The translations under genes were made by a program, and so were the position numbers. The notes under the pieces are model-generated. The model was not told where the DNA came from, made no database searches, and saw nothing but the letters and a program-made list of their open reading frames with translations. Below, piece after piece: positions 42,547-52,186 of a stretch of DNA of 64,000 bases. How positions within the stretch are numbered: the stretch's first letter is position 1; every line of letters starts with the position of its first letter. Source of the DNA: JAYOEY01 sp038120295 (GTDB taxonomy: Bacteria; Pseudomonadota; Alphaproteobacteria; MPNO01; UBA2964); NCBI GenBank assembly GCA_038120295.1, contig JAYOLL010000001.1, forward strand, positions 1-64,000. Reading direction: 5' to 3'.

Positions 42547-45500
42547 CTATTCCGCTGCACCAGCCTGCACTGCTTCGGGCGCGCCGGAGAGTTCGGTCGT
42601 CGCCTCCGCCTCCCTCAGCTGCCGGTCCAGCCGGATGCCTGCATGCGCGCGGGCCGGCGCCAGCGGCGCCAGCAGGCTGTAGATAATCGGGATCAGCACC
42701 AGCGTAAAAATCGTGGCGATCCCGAGACCGCCGAAGACGATCCAGCCGATGGCGGCCCGTGCCTCCGCGCCGGGACCGGAACTCAGGATCAGGGGCAGGG
42801 CGCCGAAAACGGTCGACAGCATGGTCATGATCACGGGACGCAGGCGCGTCATGGCGGCCTCGCGCACCGCTTCCATGACCGAATGTCCCCGGTCGCGCAG
42901 CTGGTCGGCGAACTCGACGACAAGAATACCGTTCTTGGCCATCAGCCCGACCAGCATGATCAGCCCGATCTGGCTGTAGATGTTAAGCGAGCCGCCTGTC
43001 AGTTTGAGTGCAAAAATTGCGGCGGCGAGCCCGAAGGGCACCGTCAGAATGATCACCATGGCGCTCAGCACGCTTTCGAACTGCGCCGCCAGCACCAGCA
43101 GCACGACGAGAACGGCGATGCCGAAGGTGATCGCGACCTCGTTCGAGGTTTCTTCCAGAGTCGCGGCCTCTCGCAGGAAACGGATATCGATCCCGGGCGG
43201 CAGGATGTCGTCGGCAATCGCCTGGACCTCGGCCATCGCCTTTTTCATCGGGTAGCTGGCGGGAAGCGGTGTGTCGATTTCTACCGCGCGTTTCTGGGCG
43301 GTCCGGTCAAGCTCGGCAGCAACCCCGACTTCTTCGAGCGTGACGAAGGAGGAAAGCGGTACGAGTTCGCCCTTCGCCGTTGAGACGAACAGATTTCGGA
43401 GGTCGCCCGGATCGTCGATGGCGCCGGATGCCGATTCCAGAATCACCGGAATCGAGCGGTCGTTGACATTGAGCTCCGCGACCTTGTAGCCGGCGACCAT
43501 CGCCCGCAGCGTGTTGGCGATGCCGTCTACCGGCACGCCGAGATCTTCCGCGCGCCGCCGGTCGACCTTGATCGAGATCTGTGGCTGGGTCTGCTGGAAC
43601 TCGACTTCCGGATCTTCGAACTGCGGCAGGCGTTTATGCATCGCTTCGCGGAAATCGTCCGCGGCAGCGGCAAGGTCCCTGTAGTTCGATCCGGTCAGCG
43701 CGAATTCGAGCCGTCCGCCGGAGCGGCGCAGGTTGAGACTGTTGGGTTGGCGCAACCGCACATGCGCGCCGGTAATCTGTCTCAGCGGCCGGCGCAGTTC
43801 GCGTGCGATCTGCGCCTGGCTGCGGGTGCGTTCCGACCAGGGTGCGAGTGGGGCGACCACCCACACGCGGTTGAGATCCCATCGTCCGACGATCGACAAG
43901 ACGTTGCCGATCTCGCCCTTGTCCTGCAGCGGCCTCAGAATGGCTTCCACCTTGGCTGCCTGTTTGTCCATATAGTCGAGTCCGACGCCGTCGGGACCCT
44001 GCAGCATGATGTATAGCGCACCCCTGTCTTCGCGCGGCAGCAGCTCTTCCTTGATGGTTGGGAACAGCACGACAGCGACGGTCGCTGCCGCTGCTGTTCC
44101 GCCGACCACCAGCAATCGGGCCGAAAGCGTGAAATCGAGGAAACGCATATAGATGCGCTGCAGCCGGCTGCCGAGCTTCCGGAGCGGGCCAGGCTGGCCG
44201 GCGCCTACTCCCTCTTTTCCCGCAGGCAGGCGCGACGCCAGCAACGGGCATAGCGACAGCGCGACGAAGGACGAAATTGCGACTGCGATGGCGAGAACGA
44301 TGCCGAATTCGGTAAAGAGGCGCCCGGCGTTCGACGGCAGGAAGGCGATGGGCAGGAAGACCGAGATCAGCGTTGCCGACGTGGCGATCACGGCGAAGAA
44401 CACCTGACGGGTGCCTACGACCGCTGCGGCGAGCGGTTTTAGTCCCAGAGACCGGTGGCGGTGGACGTTTTCGATCACGACAACCGCATCGTCGACGATC
44501 ATGCCGGTCGCCAGCACCAAGGCCAGGAGAGTCAGGATGTTGATCGAGAAACCGATCAGCCAGATCGCTGCGATGGTACCGATAAGCGCCACAGGAATGG
44601 CGGCAGCCGGTATCAGTGTCGCGCGCAGAGACCCCATGAACAGGTAGATCACGGCGAACACGACGACGACCGCAATGCCGAGGCTGGTTACGACTTCGCG
44701 CACCGAACCCCGGATGAAGGTGGCGTCGTCCGAGACCTTGATGACCTCCCCATCGTCGAGCCGACGGTTGAGCTTTACGAGCGCCCTATCGACAGCATCC
44801 GAAATGGCGATTGTGTTGGACTGCGCCCGACGAATGATTCCCAGCCCGATCACCCGACGGCCGTTCAGCAGACTGTAGCTTTCCGCCTGGGCGGGGCCGT
44901 AATAGGCGCGGGCGACATCCCCCAGCCTGACGCCGTCGCGAATTTCGATCGCTTCGATATCGGTCGGACGCCAGACGGAGGCGTTGGCCCGCACCAGCAG
45001 AAGCTGGTAATCCGACTTGAAGCTGCCAACGGGCACGTCGAGACTGGTCGATTGCAGCGCCTTTGCGACATCGTCGATGGACAGCCCGTACCGCGCGAGT
45101 CTCATCGGTTCCACTACGACGCGCAGAACCTGTTCGCGATTGCCAAACAGAATAACGGTCGCCACGCCGGGTATGGCGGACAGTTCGGCCGTTACGTCGT
45201 CTTCCGCCAGCCGCGTCAGCGCCTCCTGAGACAGCCGGTCGCTGACCAGCGACAGCCGGATGATCGGCGACGCGTCCGTATCCGCCTTTACGACGGTGAC
45301 TTCTTCGACGCCTTCCGGCAGCCGGCGGCGGATTCGGGAAACGGCCTCGCGCACGTCATTTGCAGCGATGTCGAGGTCGACAGTCGGTCCGAACTCCGCA
45401 CGGACGCGTGCGTTGTTCTCCTCGCTCGCCGAGTTGATCGACTTTATTCCCGAGACCCGCGCCACGGCGCCTTCGATAACACTGGTAACTTCGGCATCCA

Positions 45501-45690
45501 TGGTTTCGGGCGACGCGCCGTCGAAGAAGGCGCGGACCATGACGATCGGCCGGTCGATATCGGGCAGTTCGCGGACTTCCACGCCGAAAAGGGCAGACAG
45601 TCCGGCGATCATGACCAGCAGGTTCACAACGACGACCAGGGTTGGCCTGCGGATCGACAGGTCCGGCAGGTCGCTGAACCGGCCGCTCAT
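42547..45690 (-). CDS. RND-family efflux permease (HAE1/AcrB type)
   Basis: 1047 residues, two homologous halves each with one helix, a large periplasmic loop and five more helices. The proton-relay Asp pair is in 'A-T-G-M-I-V-D-D-A-V-V-V-I-E-N-V', and 'G-L-A-A-A-I-F-A-L-K' / 'G-L-M-A-K-N-G-I-L-V-V-E-F' mark the second half. It should export drugs, fatty acids or solvents together with the adaptor encoded upstream, with which it overlaps (ATGA). No outer-membrane TolC gene is in the window. Its stop abuts the convergent M16 gene with no spacer. Confidence 0.95.
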   Translation of the reverse strand: MSGRFSDLPDLSIRRPTLVVVVNLLVMIAGLSALFGVEVRELPDIDRPIVMVRAFFDGASPETMDAEVTSVIEGAVARVSGIKSINSASEENNARVRAEFGPTVDLDIAANDVREAVSRIRRRLPEGVEEVTVVKADTDASPIIRLSLVSDRLSQEALTRLAEDDVTAELSAIPGVATVILFGNREQVLRVVVEPMRLARYGLSIDDVAKALQSTSLDVPVGSFKSDYQLLLVRANASVWRPTDIEAIEIRDGVRLGDVARAYYGPAQAESYSLLNGRRVIGLGIIRRAQSNTIAISDAVDRALVKLNRRLDDGEVIKVSDDATFIRGSVREVVTSLGIAVVVVFAVIYLFMGSLRATLIPAAAIPVALIGTIAAIWLIGFSINILTLLALVLATGMIVDDAVVVIENVHRHRSLGLKPLAAAVVGTRQVFFAVIATSATLISVFLPIAFLPSNAGRLFTEFGIVLAIAVAISSFVALSLCPLLASRLPAGKEGVGAGQPGPLRKLGSRLQRIYMRFLDFTLSARLLVVGGTAAAATVAVVLFPTIKEELLPREDRGALYIMLQGPDGVGLDYMDKQAAKVEAILRPLQDKGEIGNVLSIVGRWDLNRVWVVAPLAPWSERTRSQAQIARELRRPLRQITGAHVRLRQPNSLNLRRSGGRLEFALTGSNYRDLAAAADDFREAMHKRLPQFEDPEVEFQQTQPQISIKVDRRRAEDLGVPVDGIANTLRAMVAGYKVAELNVNDRSIPVILESASGAIDDPGDLRNLFVSTAKGELVPLSSFVTLEEVGVAAELDRTAQKRAVEIDTPLPASYPMKKAMAEVQAIADDILPPGIDIRFLREAATLEETSNEVAITFGIAVLVVLLVLAAQFESVLSAMVIILTVPFGLAAAIFALKLTGGSLNIYSQIGLIMLVGLMAKNGILVVEFADQLRDRGHSVMEAVREAAMTRLRPVIMTMLSTVFGALPLILSSGPGAEARAAIGWIVFGGLGIATIFTLVLIPIIYSLLAPLAPARAHAGIRLDRQLREAEATTELSGAPEAVQAGAAE

Positions 45691-46808
45691 GATCTGGTTT
45701 CCTTCCGGCGCTTCTGCTCTCCGCGCCGTTTCGGTTCTTCTGGTTCTCCCGCCCGCCGAGGCAAGAGCTTCTGGCCGTCGCGCAGCCCCTGAACACCCTC
45801 GACGACAATCAGGTCGCCGGATTCAATCGGCCCATCGACCAGGATACGCCCCTTGTCGCGCCTGACCAGCTTGACGAAAATCTTTTCCGCCTTGCCGGCG
45901 TTCGCCCGCCACAGGTAGGCGCCGTCGCGGCTCCATAGCACCGCGACCTCGGCGATGCTGGGATAGGAACCGCCCATGAAGGCGAATTCTACCTCGAACG
46001 ACGTTCCAGGGCGTATCGAATTGTCGGGATTGGGAATGGCCGCCCGGATCCGAAGCGTACGCGTCTGCTTGGCGATCCGACTGTCCATTGCTGCTATTTT
46101 TCCGACGATCCTGCGCTCCGGATCGATCGATGGCCGCACGGCGATCGGGTCGCCCACATTGATGCGCCCGGTGTAATCCTCGGGGAGGTTGAAGTCGATG
46201 AGAAGGGTAGAGCGCTCGTCGAGCGTGGCGATCATGGTGGCATCGGTCACCCGGTCCCCGACACTGATATCGGACAGGCCGATCACACCGTCGAAGGGGG
46301 CGACAACGACGCGGTCGGCCAGATCCGCCTTCGCCTGCGCATAGCGAACGGTAGCGGTCTCCAGCGCGGTCTGCGCGGAGTCCAGGGCGGTTCCGGTGGC
46401 ATGACCGGATTTTGCCAGTTTGCGCAGCCGGGCGGCATCCCGTTTTGCCTTTCGGAGTGCGACCTCAGCCAGACGAACAGCGAGCCGCTGATGATCGTCG
46501 TCGAGGCGGACGAGAACCTGCCCTTTTGCTACCCGTTGTTCGGGACGAAACCTGACATCGACGACCTCTCCGTCCACCGATGGATGAATGTCGGCGGAGT
46601 CCCGTGCGATGCCGGTGCCGACAGCGCGGACGACAATCCGTTCCTGCTTGAGGTCGACGGGCTCGACGATTACGCGTGTGGCGCCGCCGTGACGGGATTT
46701 CCCGCCTTTGGACCCTTCGGCCTCCTGCTGACCGCCGAACCAGATCCAGCCGCCGCTGATGGCGGCGGCAAGCAGGGCGGTGATGACGACCTGATATTGC
46801 ATTCGCAT
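45687..46808 (-). CDS. RND efflux periplasmic adaptor (membrane fusion protein)
   Basis: 373 residues with an N-terminal membrane anchor (about 8-26), lipoyl halves ('D-G-E-V-V-D-V-R-F' and 'V-V-A-P-F-D-G-V-I-G'), a short alpha-hairpin between them and beta-barrel/MP domains. It bridges the RND pump to an outer-membrane channel. It is the first gene of the two-gene operon. The basic C-terminal tail (R-R-G-E-Q-K-R-R-K) is odd but short. Confidence 0.93.
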   Translation of the reverse strand: MRMQYQVVITALLAAAISGGWIWFGGQQEAEGSKGGKSRHGGATRVIVEPVDLKQERIVVRAVGTGIARDSADIHPSVDGEVVDVRFRPEQRVAKGQVLVRLDDDHQRLAVRLAEVALRKAKRDAARLRKLAKSGHATGTALDSAQTALETATVRYAQAKADLADRVVVAPFDGVIGLSDISVGDRVTDATMIATLDERSTLLIDFNLPEDYTGRINVGDPIAVRPSIDPERRIVGKIAAMDSRIAKQTRTLRIRAAIPNPDNSIRPGTSFEVEFAFMGGSYPSIAEVAVLWSRDGAYLWRANAGKAEKIFVKLVRRDKGRILVDGPIESGDLIVVEGVQGLRDGQKLLPRRAGEPEEPKRRGEQKRRKETRS

Positions 46809-46913
46809 TGCCGGTATCCCGGTCAGGGAACAAAGGAAGCCAGCACTGGGCTGGCGAAGCTCTCGTTAGCGTATAACAGCTATGGAGCCGTTCCAATCGC
46901 TACAAAGGGGTGC

Positions 46914-47654
46914 CTAGAAAAGGCCTTTCCGGACCAGATTCAGCCCGACGATGACCAGAAAGACGAAAACACCCGTCCGGAACCGGTCTTCGGATATGTA
47001 TCCGCGTACGCGTTCGCCAAGATACATGCCGAGCAGCGCCGGCACCATGGCCAGCGCGGAGACCGGCGCATTCTCCAGCGTGATGCCTCCTTCGCGCCAC
47101 AGGGCGAAAGTCAGGACCGCTCCCGCGATCATGAACTGGATGCCGATGGCCTGGACAAAGATGTTCTTGGCGAGGCCGATGGCCTGAAAAAAGATGATCA
47201 GCGGCGGACCGATGACGCCCGTCGTGCCGGCGGTAAGGCCGGCGCAGCAGCCGGCGAACATCGTCGTCGCGGGACCCGGCGACTCCTTTATCCGGACCTG
47301 TACCGCCAGGAGGTTGATCAGCGCGTAGGCCGTAACGATCACGCCGAGGGCAATCATCAGATAGGCGGCGTCGACCCGGTAGAGGATGTAAACGCCGGCA
47401 AAGATGCTGGCGCAGGTCGCCGCCAGCAGCAGGGCGAAGCGGCGCAGAAGTTCCATGAACCGTCCGCCGCGGATCGCCTGGAAAAAATTGGTCGCTACGA
47501 TGGGAACTACCAGCAGCGGGATGGCGACGCGCAGCTCGATGACCTGCGTCATGAGCGTCAGCGCCGTCAGCGGCAGCCCGACGCCTATCAGCCCTTTTAC
47601 AAGCCCGCCAACAAGAAAGGCGACGCCGACAGTCGCCAGGATCGCAAAATCCAC
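46914..47654 (-). CDS. TauE/SafE-family membrane permease
   Basis: 246 residues, about eight membrane helices, with the family pattern 'V-G-G-L-V-K-G-L-I-G-V-G-L-P' in the first helix pair and 'G-L-T-A-G-T-T-G-V-I-G-P-P' halfway, the two-repeat hallmark of TauE. Members export sulfite, sulfoacetate or related anions. The start is GTG 47654 with 'caggggaaaaag'. It is upstream of the efflux operon on the same strand with a 105-base gap, and diverges from pgi. Confidence 0.9.
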   Translation of the reverse strand: MDFAILATVGVAFLVGGLVKGLIGVGLPLTALTLMTQVIELRVAIPLLVVPIVATNFFQAIRGGRFMELLRRFALLLAATCASIFAGVYILYRVDAAYLMIALGVIVTAYALINLLAVQVRIKESPGPATTMFAGCCAGLTAGTTGVIGPPLIIFFQAIGLAKNIFVQAIGIQFMIAGAVLTFALWREGGITLENAPVSALAMVPALLGMYLGERVRGYISEDRFRTGVFVFLVIVGLNLVRKGLF

Positions 47655-47776
47655 CTTTTTCCCCTGAAGTTTCCGACCGGATGCTTACTCCCGATCCCGC
47701 CTTCTGTCGAGCCGTCGGGGTTATCCACAGGCGGCTTTCCGCGATTCGGTGGCCCGCGCTAGTCTCGTGCTAAAGG

Positions 47777-49075
47777 ATGGCCCTTATGCCCTATACCCAC
47801 CTGACCGACGCCTGTTTTTCCGAGACGATCGGCGAGCACGGCATCGGTCGTGGATGTTTTGACGCCTTGCTGGAGAAGGCGGACGGGGCGCTCGCCATTC
47901 TCAGATCCCGATACGAAGACGGTTCGCTGCCGCTCCTCCGCCTTCCAGAGGCGCGGGAGGATCTCGAGAGGCTTGAACCCGTGGCGGCACGCTATCGGGA
48001 ACGCTACCGCGATGTCGTGCTGATCGGCACCGGCGGCTCCAGTCTCGGCGGGCAGACGTTATGCAATCTTGCCGAGCCCGGAACCAGTCCGCGGCTGCAT
48101 TTCTTCGACAATATCGATCCGCACTCGCTGGATACGTTGCTAACGTCGATCGATCCGTTGCGGACCGGCTTTCTCGTTGTGTCCAAGTCCGGTTCGACGG
48201 CTGAGACGCTGAGCATTTTTCTGATCTGCCTTGCGAAAATGCGTGAATCGCTCGGAGAGGCCGCCGCGGAACATTTTGTCGCTATCACCGAACCCGTCGA
48301 CAACGTCCTGCGTCGGATCTGCGCGGAACACGGCATCGCGGCGCTCGATCACGATCCCGGCGTCGGCGGGCGCTATTCCGTTCTTTCCCTGACGGGATTG
48401 CTGCCGGCCATGATCGCTGGGCTCGACGCAGGAGCCGTACGTGACGGAGCGAAAGACGTCCTTGCATCCGTACTCGGAAATGCCGCCCCGCTGGATGTCG
48501 CACCGGCGGTCGGCGCGGCGATTTCGATTGGTCTGGCGCAGGAAAGGAACGTTTCGACGACCGTCCTGATGCCATATGCCGACCGGCTGGCAGATTTGGG
48601 CCTTTGGTATCGGCAGCTATGGGCCGAGAGCCTTGGTAAGGATGGAAAGGGTACGACCCCGGTCAAGGCGATCGGGACGGTGGATCAGCACAGCCAGTTC
48701 CAGCTCTACCTCGATGGACCGCGCGACAAGATGTTTACCATCGTTATGCTCGATGTGGCCGGAAGGGGAGAGGTTATTTCCCCGGATCTTGCCCGCGATG
48801 GGGACCTCGCCTATCTCGCCGGGCGAACGCTCGGCGACCTCATGGACGCGGAACAGCGGGCGACCGCCGAGACCCTGATCAGACATCAGCGCCCGACGCG
48901 CATCATCGGGCTGGAAGCGCTGGACGAGCGGGCAATGGGCGCCCTGTTCATGCATTTCATGCTGGAGACGATCATTGCGGCGCATCTGCTGGGGGTCGAT
49001 CCTTTCAACCAGCCGGCGGTCGAGGAAGGCAAGGTGCTGGCCAGGCGATACCTGTCGGAAAGCGACGGCGGATGA
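47777..49075 (+). CDS. pgi: Glucose-6-phosphate isomerase
   Basis: 432 residues. Sugar-isomerase core with 'I-G-T-G-G-S-S-L-G-G-Q', the phosphate loop 'S-K-S-G-S-T-A-E-T', and 'G-T-V-D-Q-H-S-Q-F-Q-L-Y-L-D-G-P' near the active site. It interconverts glucose 6-phosphate and fructose 6-phosphate. It is somewhat shorter than the 540-residue enterobacterial form, as in many alphaproteobacteria. ATG 47786 has better ribosome-binding spacing ('aaagga' eight bases upstream) than ATG 47777. The stop overlaps the mutL start (ATGA). Confidence 0.93.
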   Translation: MALMPYTHLTDACFSETIGEHGIGRGCFDALLEKADGALAILRSRYEDGSLPLLRLPEAREDLERLEPVAARYRERYRDVVLIGTGGSSLGGQTLCNLAEPGTSPRLHFFDNIDPHSLDTLLTSIDPLRTGFLVVSKSGSTAETLSIFLICLAKMRESLGEAAAEHFVAITEPVDNVLRRICAEHGIAALDHDPGVGGRYSVLSLTGLLPAMIAGLDAGAVRDGAKDVLASVLGNAAPLDVAPAVGAAISIGLAQERNVSTTVLMPYADRLADLGLWYRQLWAESLGKDGKGTTPVKAIGTVDQHSQFQLYLDGPRDKMFTIVMLDVAGRGEVISPDLARDGDLAYLAGRTLGDLMDAEQRATAETLIRHQRPTRIIGLEALDERAMGALFMHFMLETIIAAHLLGVDPFNQPAVEEGKVLARRYLSESDGG

Positions 49076-50892
49076 CGATCCGCCGTCTGCCCGAGACGAC
49101 CGTAAACCGGATCGCCGCCGGCGAGGTCGTTGAGCGTCCGGCTTCGGCAGTCAAGGAGCTGGTCGAGAACGCCATAGATGCCGACGCCCACAGGGTCGAT
49201 GTGACGATCGCCGATAGTGGGCGGAGTGCGATCATCGTCGCGGATGACGGAATCGGCATGGGCGCAGAAGAGCTCGAGCTTGCCGTTGAGCGGCATGCGA
49301 CCTCGAAACTGCCGGATGACGATCTGCTGGAAATTGCGTCGTTGGGGTTCCGTGGCGAAGCGTTGCCGTCGATCGGGTCGGTCGCACGACTGACCATCGC
49401 GAGCCGTCTCCGCGGCGCAGATGAGGCCTGGGAGATCGTTGTCGAAGGCGGACGTAAGAGCGCGGTCAGGCCGTCTTCCCTGGCGCGCGGTACGCGCATC
49501 GAGGTCCGCGACCTGTTCTTCGCGACGCCGGCGCGGCTCAAGTTTCTCAAGGGAGACCGGGCCGAGACCGGCCATGTCATGGATGTGGTCAGGCGACTCT
49601 CCATGGCACGGCCCGATATCGCCTTTTCGGTCACGGACGAGCGCGGCAAGCGGCTCCGGCTGGAAGAGAGCAATGGCGACCTGCTGGACGCGCGTCTGCG
49701 GCGTCTGTCGGACGTGATGGGACGGGATTTCGCCGAGAACGCCTTGCCGATCGATGCCGAGCGCGAGGGCATCCGACTGACAGGTTATGCCGGATTGCCC
49801 ACCCTCAACCAGGCCTATGCGCGTTCGCAGTACCTGTTCGTCAACGGACGGCCGGTGCGCGATCCGCTTCTGACCGGCGCGGTGCGGGGCGCCTACCAGG
49901 ACCTTCTGGCGCGCAACCGGCATCCCATGGTCGCGCTCTATCTCGAGCTGTCGCCGCGTGCGGTCGATGTGAATGTTCACCCGATGAAGACCGAGGTTCG
50001 TTTCCGCGATGCGGGCCTGGTGCGAGGGTTGATCGTGGGCGCTTTACGTCACGCGCTGGCGGAGGCCGGGCACCGCGCCTCGACCACGGTCGCGAACCAG
50101 ACGCTCGGTGCTTTTCGGCCGGGGGGCGGTTCGCCCGCAACCAGCGGCAGAGCAGCTACGCATGCCGGCGGTGCCACCGGTGCGGCGCTTGCCGGCTATT
50201 ACGCGCCGATTCCCGGGCTGGATGCTCTGTCGGCGCGCATGGAGCCGGAAACAGGTATGGCTGAGCGGTCGTCGCCCTACGAGCCGGCTGCGATCCCGGA
50301 CTCGCAGCCCGACCGCCCGCTTGGCGCGGCGCGGGCGCAGCTTCATGAAACCTATATCGTCGCCCAGACCGAGAACGGAATCGTCATCGTCGACCAGCAT
50401 GCGGCGCATGAGCGACTTGTCCTTGAGCGCATGAAGGAGGCGATGGCGGCGGGGTCGGTCAAGCGGCAGGGGCTGCTGCTTCCAGAGGTGGTGGAGATGG
50501 AGGAAGCGGCCTGCGAACGCGTGCTGGCCCGCGCCGCCGAGTTCGACGAGATGGGGCTCGCCATCGAATCCTTCGGGCCGGGCGCGATCGTCGTCCGCGA
50601 GGTGCCGGCTCTGCTCGGAACGACGGATGTGGCGGGGCTGATCCGGGACCTCGCCGACGATCTTGCCGAGATCGGGGAGGGGCTGACGCTCAAGGAACGT
50701 CTGGAAGAGGTGTGCGGCACCATGGCGTGTCACGGCAGCGTACGGGCGGGCAGACGTCTCAACGCATCGGAAATGGATGCGCTGCTGCGCCAGATGGAGC
50801 AGACTCCCAATAGCGGCCAGTGCAATCACGGTCGCCCGACCTATGTCGAACTGCGGCTGGAAGATATCGAGAAACTGTTCGGTCGACGCTGA
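49072..50892 (+). CDS. mutL: DNA mismatch repair protein MutL
   Basis: 606 residues. The GHKL ATPase N-terminus has 'E-N-A-I-D-A-D-A', 'D-D-G-I-G-M-G' and 'G-F-R-G-E-A-L'. A linker (about 335-415) is followed by the C-terminal dimerisation/endonuclease domain with D-Q-H-A-x2-E-x4-E ('D-Q-H-A-A-H-E-R-L-V-L-E') and 'C-N-H-G-R-P'. The endonuclease motif means this MutL nicks DNA itself, as in bacteria without MutH. It is translationally coupled to pgi. Confidence 0.96.
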   Translation: MTIRRLPETTVNRIAAGEVVERPASAVKELVENAIDADAHRVDVTIADSGRSAIIVADDGIGMGAEELELAVERHATSKLPDDDLLEIASLGFRGEALPSIGSVARLTIASRLRGADEAWEIVVEGGRKSAVRPSSLARGTRIEVRDLFFATPARLKFLKGDRAETGHVMDVVRRLSMARPDIAFSVTDERGKRLRLEESNGDLLDARLRRLSDVMGRDFAENALPIDAEREGIRLTGYAGLPTLNQAYARSQYLFVNGRPVRDPLLTGAVRGAYQDLLARNRHPMVALYLELSPRAVDVNVHPMKTEVRFRDAGLVRGLIVGALRHALAEAGHRASTTVANQTLGAFRPGGGSPATSGRAATHAGGATGAALAGYYAPIPGLDALSARMEPETGMAERSSPYEPAAIPDSQPDRPLGAARAQLHETYIVAQTENGIVIVDQHAAHERLVLERMKEAMAAGSVKRQGLLLPEVVEMEEAACERVLARAAEFDEMGLAIESFGPGAIVVREVPALLGTTDVAGLIRDLADDLAEIGEGLTLKERLEEVCGTMACHGSVRAGRRLNASEMDALLRQMEQTPNSGQCNHGRPTYVELRLEDIEKLFGRR

Positions 50893-50917
50893 CGGTAAGA
50901 AGAAGGGGGAGAACGAC

Positions 50918-51616
50918 ATGCATAAGGTTTCTTTGCCGCAGGCGAGCATCGACCACGTCATGCGGCGTCGCGGAAGGCTGCACGCCTATGACAGTCTGGA
51001 TCCCGCACGAACCGCGCTGCTGGTCATCGATATGCAGAATTTCTGGTGTCTCGACGGCATGCCGGCCTACTCGCCGACGACAGCGGCGCTGGCTCCCAAC
51101 GTCAACAGGCTGGCCGAGGCGATGCGCGATGCCGGATCTTCGGTGTGGTGGATCAGGGCCATCTATGAAGGAGCAGCGAAGGACTGGTCGTCCTATATGG
51201 GTTATCTGAACCCGGACGACGTCGCGATGGTCATGGCGCATCTCAGCGAAGGGCATGAGGCGTCGGCCGTCTGGGGCGGGATGGACGTCCGGGACGGCGA
51301 CGAACACGTGGTCAAGACCCGCTTCAGCGCCTTTATTCGCGGCGCATCCGATATCGAGGAAAGGCTTCGGGCGCGCGGCATAGACAGGCTCGTGCTCGTC
51401 GGCGTTGCGACCGATGTCTGCGTCGAATCCACCGCGCGCGATGCCTTCATGCTGGATTTCGAAAACATCGTCGTGTCGGATGGCACCGCGACGCGGTCGG
51501 ACGAGGCGCATAACGCCTCGCTCGGCGCCATGTTCACCCATTTTGCGGACATCATGACCACCGACGAAGTCATTGGGTTGCTGAAGCCATCCGGCAAGGC
51601 TGCAGCGGCGGAATAG
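50918..51616 (+). CDS. Isochorismatase-family cysteine hydrolase
   Basis: 232 residues from ATG 50918 ('aagaaggggga' upstream). The catalytic triad is visible: Asp in 'L-L-V-I-D-M-Q-N-F-W', Lys in 'V-V-K-T-R-F-S-A-F' and Cys in 'A-T-D-V-C-V-E-S-T'. The length and cis-peptide region resemble ureidoacrylate/biuret hydrolase-type members, but the substrate is not assignable. It begins 25 bases after mutL and may be co-transcribed. It is not closely similar to the hydrolase at 11105-11860. Confidence 0.9.
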   Translation: MHKVSLPQASIDHVMRRRGRLHAYDSLDPARTALLVIDMQNFWCLDGMPAYSPTTAALAPNVNRLAEAMRDAGSSVWWIRAIYEGAAKDWSSYMGYLNPDDVAMVMAHLSEGHEASAVWGGMDVRDGDEHVVKTRFSAFIRGASDIEERLRARGIDRLVLVGVATDVCVESTARDAFMLDFENIVVSDGTATRSDEAHNASLGAMFTHFADIMTTDEVIGLLKPSGKAAAAE

Positions 51617-52186
51617 TCAGCAAACGTTCCTGCGCAGAAAAAGCACCCTCGCGGCGCCGTAGCGCCGTTCGTCGAGCATCGCGAAACCCTCCGGCATGTC
51701 GAACGGCTCCTTCGCAGCCAGTTCCACGACACAGAGGGCGTCTGCGGAAATCCAGCCTGCTTCCGACAGGGAGAGGAGGGCGGGAGCGCCCATGTCCTGA
51801 CGGTAGGGTGGGTCGAGCAGCACCAGAGAGCAGGGTTCTGCCGCGCGGACAGGACTGAGGCAGTCTCCGGCAAGCAGGGAAACTCGGCCCTGTTCGCCGA
51901 GCGCCGCGATATTGGCGCGGCAGCATTCGAGTGCTTCCCGGTCGCGTTCCATCAGCGTGACGTGCAAGGCGCCGCGCGACGCCGCTTCCAGCCCTAATGC
52001 ACCGGTGCCCGCGAACCCGTCAAGCACGCGCGCATCTGTTACCCAGTCCCGGCCACCGAGTTTCGATCCGCCCTGAGTAAGGATGTTGAACGCGGATTCG
52101 CGCACCCGGTCGGCGGTGGGGCGAAGGGAACGTCCTTCCGGCGCGAGAATTACACGTCCGCTATGGGTTCCGCCGACGATCCGCAT
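51617..52186 (-). CDS. rsmD: 16S rRNA (guanine966-N2)-methyltransferase RsmD
   Basis: 189 residues. N-terminal 'M-R-I-V-G-G-T-H-S-G-R' and 'R-P-T-A-D-R-V-R-E-S-A-F-N-I-L' are RsmD hallmarks. The SAM-binding motif is 'V-L-D-G-F-A-G-T-G-A-L-G-L-E-A' and the catalytic motif is D-P-P-Y. It methylates G966 of 16S rRNA during 30S maturation. It overlaps the pseudouridine synthase gene by 26 bases on the same strand, so the two are co-expressed. Confidence 0.95.
   Translation of the reverse strand: MRIVGGTHSGRVILAPEGRSLRPTADRVRESAFNILTQGGSKLGGRDWVTDARVLDGFAGTGALGLEAASRGALHVTLMERDREALECCRANIAALGEQGRVSLLAGDCLSPVRAAEPCSLVLLDPPYRQDMGAPALLSLSEAGWISADALCVVELAAKEPFDMPEGFAMLDERRYGAARVLFLRRNVC

Noticed and set aside
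44455..47762. Long plus-strand frames opposite the RND pump and TauE genes.
   Set aside because: Compositionally biased (many His, Arg, Asp, Gln) and antisense to complete, motif-bearing genes.
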